Shown here piece by piece: positions 61,089 through 64,000 of a stretch of DNA of 64,000 nt. A program made the translations under genes and the position numbers. Within the stretch, counting starts at the first letter, position 1, and each line of letters starts with the position of its first letter. The notes beneath the pieces are model-generated. The model did not search any database. It saw only the letters and a program-made list of their open reading frames with translations, and was not told the DNA's origin. This DNA comes from Tomocerus qinae (lineage: Eukaryota; Arthropoda; Collembola; Entomobryomorpha; Tomoceridae), in assembly GCA_020055645.1 (NCBI GenBank), contig CM034546.1, forward strand, positions 2,418,001 to 2,482,000, given 5' to 3'.

Positions 61089-62179
61089 CTACTCCGAATC
61101 CGAAGTTGTTTCACTTTCTTCCGTTGGTGTTGATGCCGTTGGTGTGGGTGGCTCCATCAATGTTCCAACTGCAGAAATTAAACAAGGGATAATTATCCAG
61201 TTTTAGCATAATAGCCATAAGTACCTATATGGTCATATGGGGCAACTATCTGTAAAATATTTTATTGACGATATGTCTTGGCTAAACCACATAATGTTAC
61301 TATTGAAGGAGTTTATATTTGATAATTGTTAAACGGTGAATTCAAAGTTTACTCATTGCTTATATTTTTTATATATTACTATCAAAATATTAAAAACAGG
61401 TCAAGCATAATGTGAAAGTCAAAAATGTAGGTCTTACGTGTGAAAAAATTGAAAAGGCTTAAAATTAGCAGGAAAAATTTAATGCGTCAGATCAAAATTT
61501 TTATCAAGCTGTTAAACCATTTGATGTGGTTTAAGTATACTAATGTTTACGTTAGCAAAGAAGGAATTTTTGCCAATTCTCATCGATACTGATGGATTGT
61601 TGGCAAAAGGAGTATACTGTTTCTTCTGGTTGTTATAGTTTAAGTAATAATAAATATTATCAAACACAGAATCCAAGAAACGTTTATTCTATTGAACTGC
61701 GGCCCTACAGCCTTTTGAAATTATTGTTTTTATTTGAGGATGTAATTAATTATTTGGAAAAATAAGAAAATATATTGACCTTCATACTCTTCAGAATCGT
61801 CGTCACTGTCTTCTTCGTCACTTTCTTGATTTTCTTCGTCGATGCTTTCTGTAATTTCCTCCTCGTCACTTTCTGTGCCTTCGTTTTCATCATCATCTTC
61901 TATGGCTTCATCTTCACCTTCAGTGGTCTGTGTCTCATTAATCTCACCGTCCTCAGTAGCTTTGTCATCTTCTTCGTTTTCTTTTTCATCGCCCGTGATA
62001 TTTCCATCTTGATTGATATTCGCATTTTCTTCACTTAAATCTCTCCAATCATTATTTTGACTTTTATCGCCATCTTCTTGAGGTTCGTTTGAGTTTACAG
62101 GAAGACAGTTACAAAATTCCAATACAGAAAAGAACAAAAACAAATAAACGAAAAGATTCGGAGAAATTTTGGTTGCCAT
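61089..62179 (-). CDS. small secreted highly acidic protein, two exons
   Basis: Exon 1 62179-61780 and exon 2 61168-61089 join in phase 1 (GAAG|GTCAAT ... TGCAG|TTGG) to give 159 aa. The signal peptide MATKISPNLFVYLFLFFSVL then EFCNCLP (about residues 1-26) is followed by a low-complexity region dominated by Glu, Asp, Ser, Thr and Asn (GEDEAIEDDDENEGTESDEE as an example), then a PPTPTASTPTEE tail rich in possible O-glycosylation sites. No folded domain is recognisable. The donor GTCAAT is weak; reading through it would add QYIFLFFQIINYILK. Acidic secreted proteins of this kind can bind calcium or cuticle components, but that is only a possibility here. Confidence 0.65.
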
Positions 62180-64000
62180 ACTAAAAATAGTTGAAGAAGC
62201 TGCAGTAATGTTTTAAAACACCGTGGAGAAAATCAATTTACTAACTGTATAGAAATAAATTGCTCACCTGGCTACACACCGAGAAGTCTAAATAGTAGCT
62301 CTTGATTTTTTGCCTTTTGTTTAATTTATTCTGTTTAGTTTGATTGAGACGTGACTTCTGTTATGAATGTGGCCATAATTCCTTTTCATTCTACCTACTC
62401 ATTATTCAAACTGGCGTTTCACTTGTATAATACCAAGTATTAATACATAATGACATAATATTATTGCGTCTATATTATAATGATATTAATCACGAAAATT
62501 ATTTTATGTTTACGTAAAGTTGTTTTCCTCTTAAACGACAAATATTTGTCTCAAAACTCGGACTTTAAAATGATATTATGGAAATTCAGTGACCCAAGTC
62601 AGAAAACACGAGAAGTCTTATATTTAAACCGTTTGACATTTGACTAAAGGACATGAAATGTAAAATGTCAATAAATTTTGATAGTAAGAGATCAGTTAGT
62701 CATTAATTAGCCTTTTGTCTTTGTCTAATTTTGAACCAAGTAACTGTAGTGCAGACAGTGCTTGGTTACACATATTATGCCATTATATGCATTGCAAAAC
62801 GTCGCCCACCCAAAATGTGATAATAATAAAAGAATCGTTATTTTTAGGAACTTTTGGCTTTTCTTCTGTAGTACGTGGTTGGGAATTTATTGATTACTAT
62901 TATATTTTGTGGAATTATTCAATACAGCATTCTTTACATCAACCTGTCAAGTTAGACATTCTAACTGCGCCATAAGATGCCAAAGTAAGTTTCTGCAAGA
63001 TGCCAAAGAAAGCACAACCGATAAAACAGTATAATTATTATATTATCTACTTTACTTGTACGTACTTACAAGTATTACTGATGTGTTATTTCGCTATAAT
63101 TCCTACACTGAAGTTTAACAATGATATTTTTGTATTTTAATGATTCTCCTTACTGTCATAATAACAAAATAATAATATATTATATTTAAAACCAATTTGC
63201 ACAATAAGGAATGCATTGACTATAATCATAACTTGTACCGTGTCCCTGTTAATCACAAATAGTTTCACTTGCTGTTGCATATGAAATTGACCTTAGTTTT
63301 TTGGAGCGTCGAAAATAATTGCTAACAAACACATCATGAAAATGATACAGTTTACTTGTATTTGCAAGACATTTTAAACATAATTTATACACAACACTTA
63401 TATTCTGATTTCTAAAACCGAAAATAGTGGTTTGATACCAATCATGGTTTGCCTACTTGGCAATTCTATTTCAGTTACATAGGAGGATGTCATATATACC
63501 TGGTGTTTAAATTGTAATGTAAAGACTCAAAATAAAATGTTTGCATTTTGCAAAGGTCAACCAGGGCAAATTTAGCAAATAAAAAATAATTATTATAATC
63601 CTGCCTTCATCCTAAAAGAAAAGTTGAACTACAAACTACCTAGAAAGACTAATGGCAGCTAATTGCTCTGATACTTATTGCAATGTTAATTATTATATAA
63701 TTTTGAGGCTATTTATGAAGTTCTGTATTCCTCACTGGGTGCTGACGTTTGCTTAATATTTAAAATCTTAAAATGGGAATAGCTACCAGGAATCAATGAA
63801 TTATTAATATTATTAAAAACAATGATATTCTACTTAAATTGAATTTTTAATGCTACAAAATATTACAATTCAATGCAAAAAATTATTCACCGAAGTGTAT
63901 GCATTGTTTAGAGTTGAATAACCTATCATCTACATTACAATCTGACCGGGTACACAGCAAATATTAGTAGCAAAGTTCATTCATTATAGTAACTCCTTGG
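62180..64000. other. non-coding right end
   Basis: The first part should hold the promoter of the acidic-protein gene (minus strand). The rest is AT-rich with no supportable gene, repeat or element. Confidence 0.4.

Overview
The window is AT-rich animal nuclear DNA. GT-AG introns, C2H2 zinc-finger genes, a FLYWCH zinc-finger gene of the Mutator-derived type and a short TTAGG/CCTAA telomere-like run all point to an arthropod. Two carbohydrate-active genes of bacterial or fungal type near the left end (Endo H-like GH18 and GH43), plus a giant DUF6606/DUF3638/DUF3645 protein best known from fungi and oomycetes, fit a hexapod with much horizontal transfer such as a springtail. The springtail call is inference; the sequence does not prove it.

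Layout. 1-4.5 kb: an intronless Endo H-like GH18 gene (+), a three-exon GH43 gene (-), and a small inverted copy of part of the GH43 second exon. 4.7-11.2 kb: two tandem copies (-) of a large secreted orphan protein with a leucine-rich, LRR-like C-terminal half; the second copy is broken by a frameshift. 11.27-17.35 kb: a 6.06-kb terminal-inverted-repeat element with a 9-bp target duplication, filled with a 12/18-bp minisatellite that has itself been duplicated in a block of about 2.07 kb. 18.4-20.1 kb: a C2H2 zinc-finger gene (-) with a duplicated in-phase exon. 20.5-22.1 kb: a local duplication and a small inverted-repeat element. 23.5-27.7 kb: a FLYWCH gene (-) whose six or seven exons all join in phase and which has two alternative last exons; two of its introns hold MITEs. 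28.0-28.55 kb: an 18-unit, 30-bp minisatellite. 29.3-31.7 kb: a zinc-finger gene (+) with a ZAD-like N-terminus, one apparent frameshift and a hAT-type MITE in its first intron. 32.6-32.9 kb: a 5' fragment of the secreted orphan family. 33-43 kb: mostly non-coding, with one small gene, inverted repeats and a hAT-like element. 43.06-52.70 kb: the giant two-exon DUF3638-family gene (about 3,148 aa). 53.4-59.4 kb: a tandem duplication of a four-exon, four-TM membrane protein gene; one copy carries a 1.47-kb TIR element and the other keeps the empty site. 60.5 kb: a perfect 93-bp inverted repeat. 61.1-62.2 kb: a two-exon gene for a small acidic secreted protein.

How the genes relate. The two glycosidases would act on N-glycans and arabinose-containing plant or microbial polysaccharides, in keeping with a detritus or fungus feeder; this is inferred. 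The remaining genes are unrelated single loci or local tandem families with no visible shared pathway. Exon boundaries come from splice consensus and codon phase only and have not been checked against transcripts.
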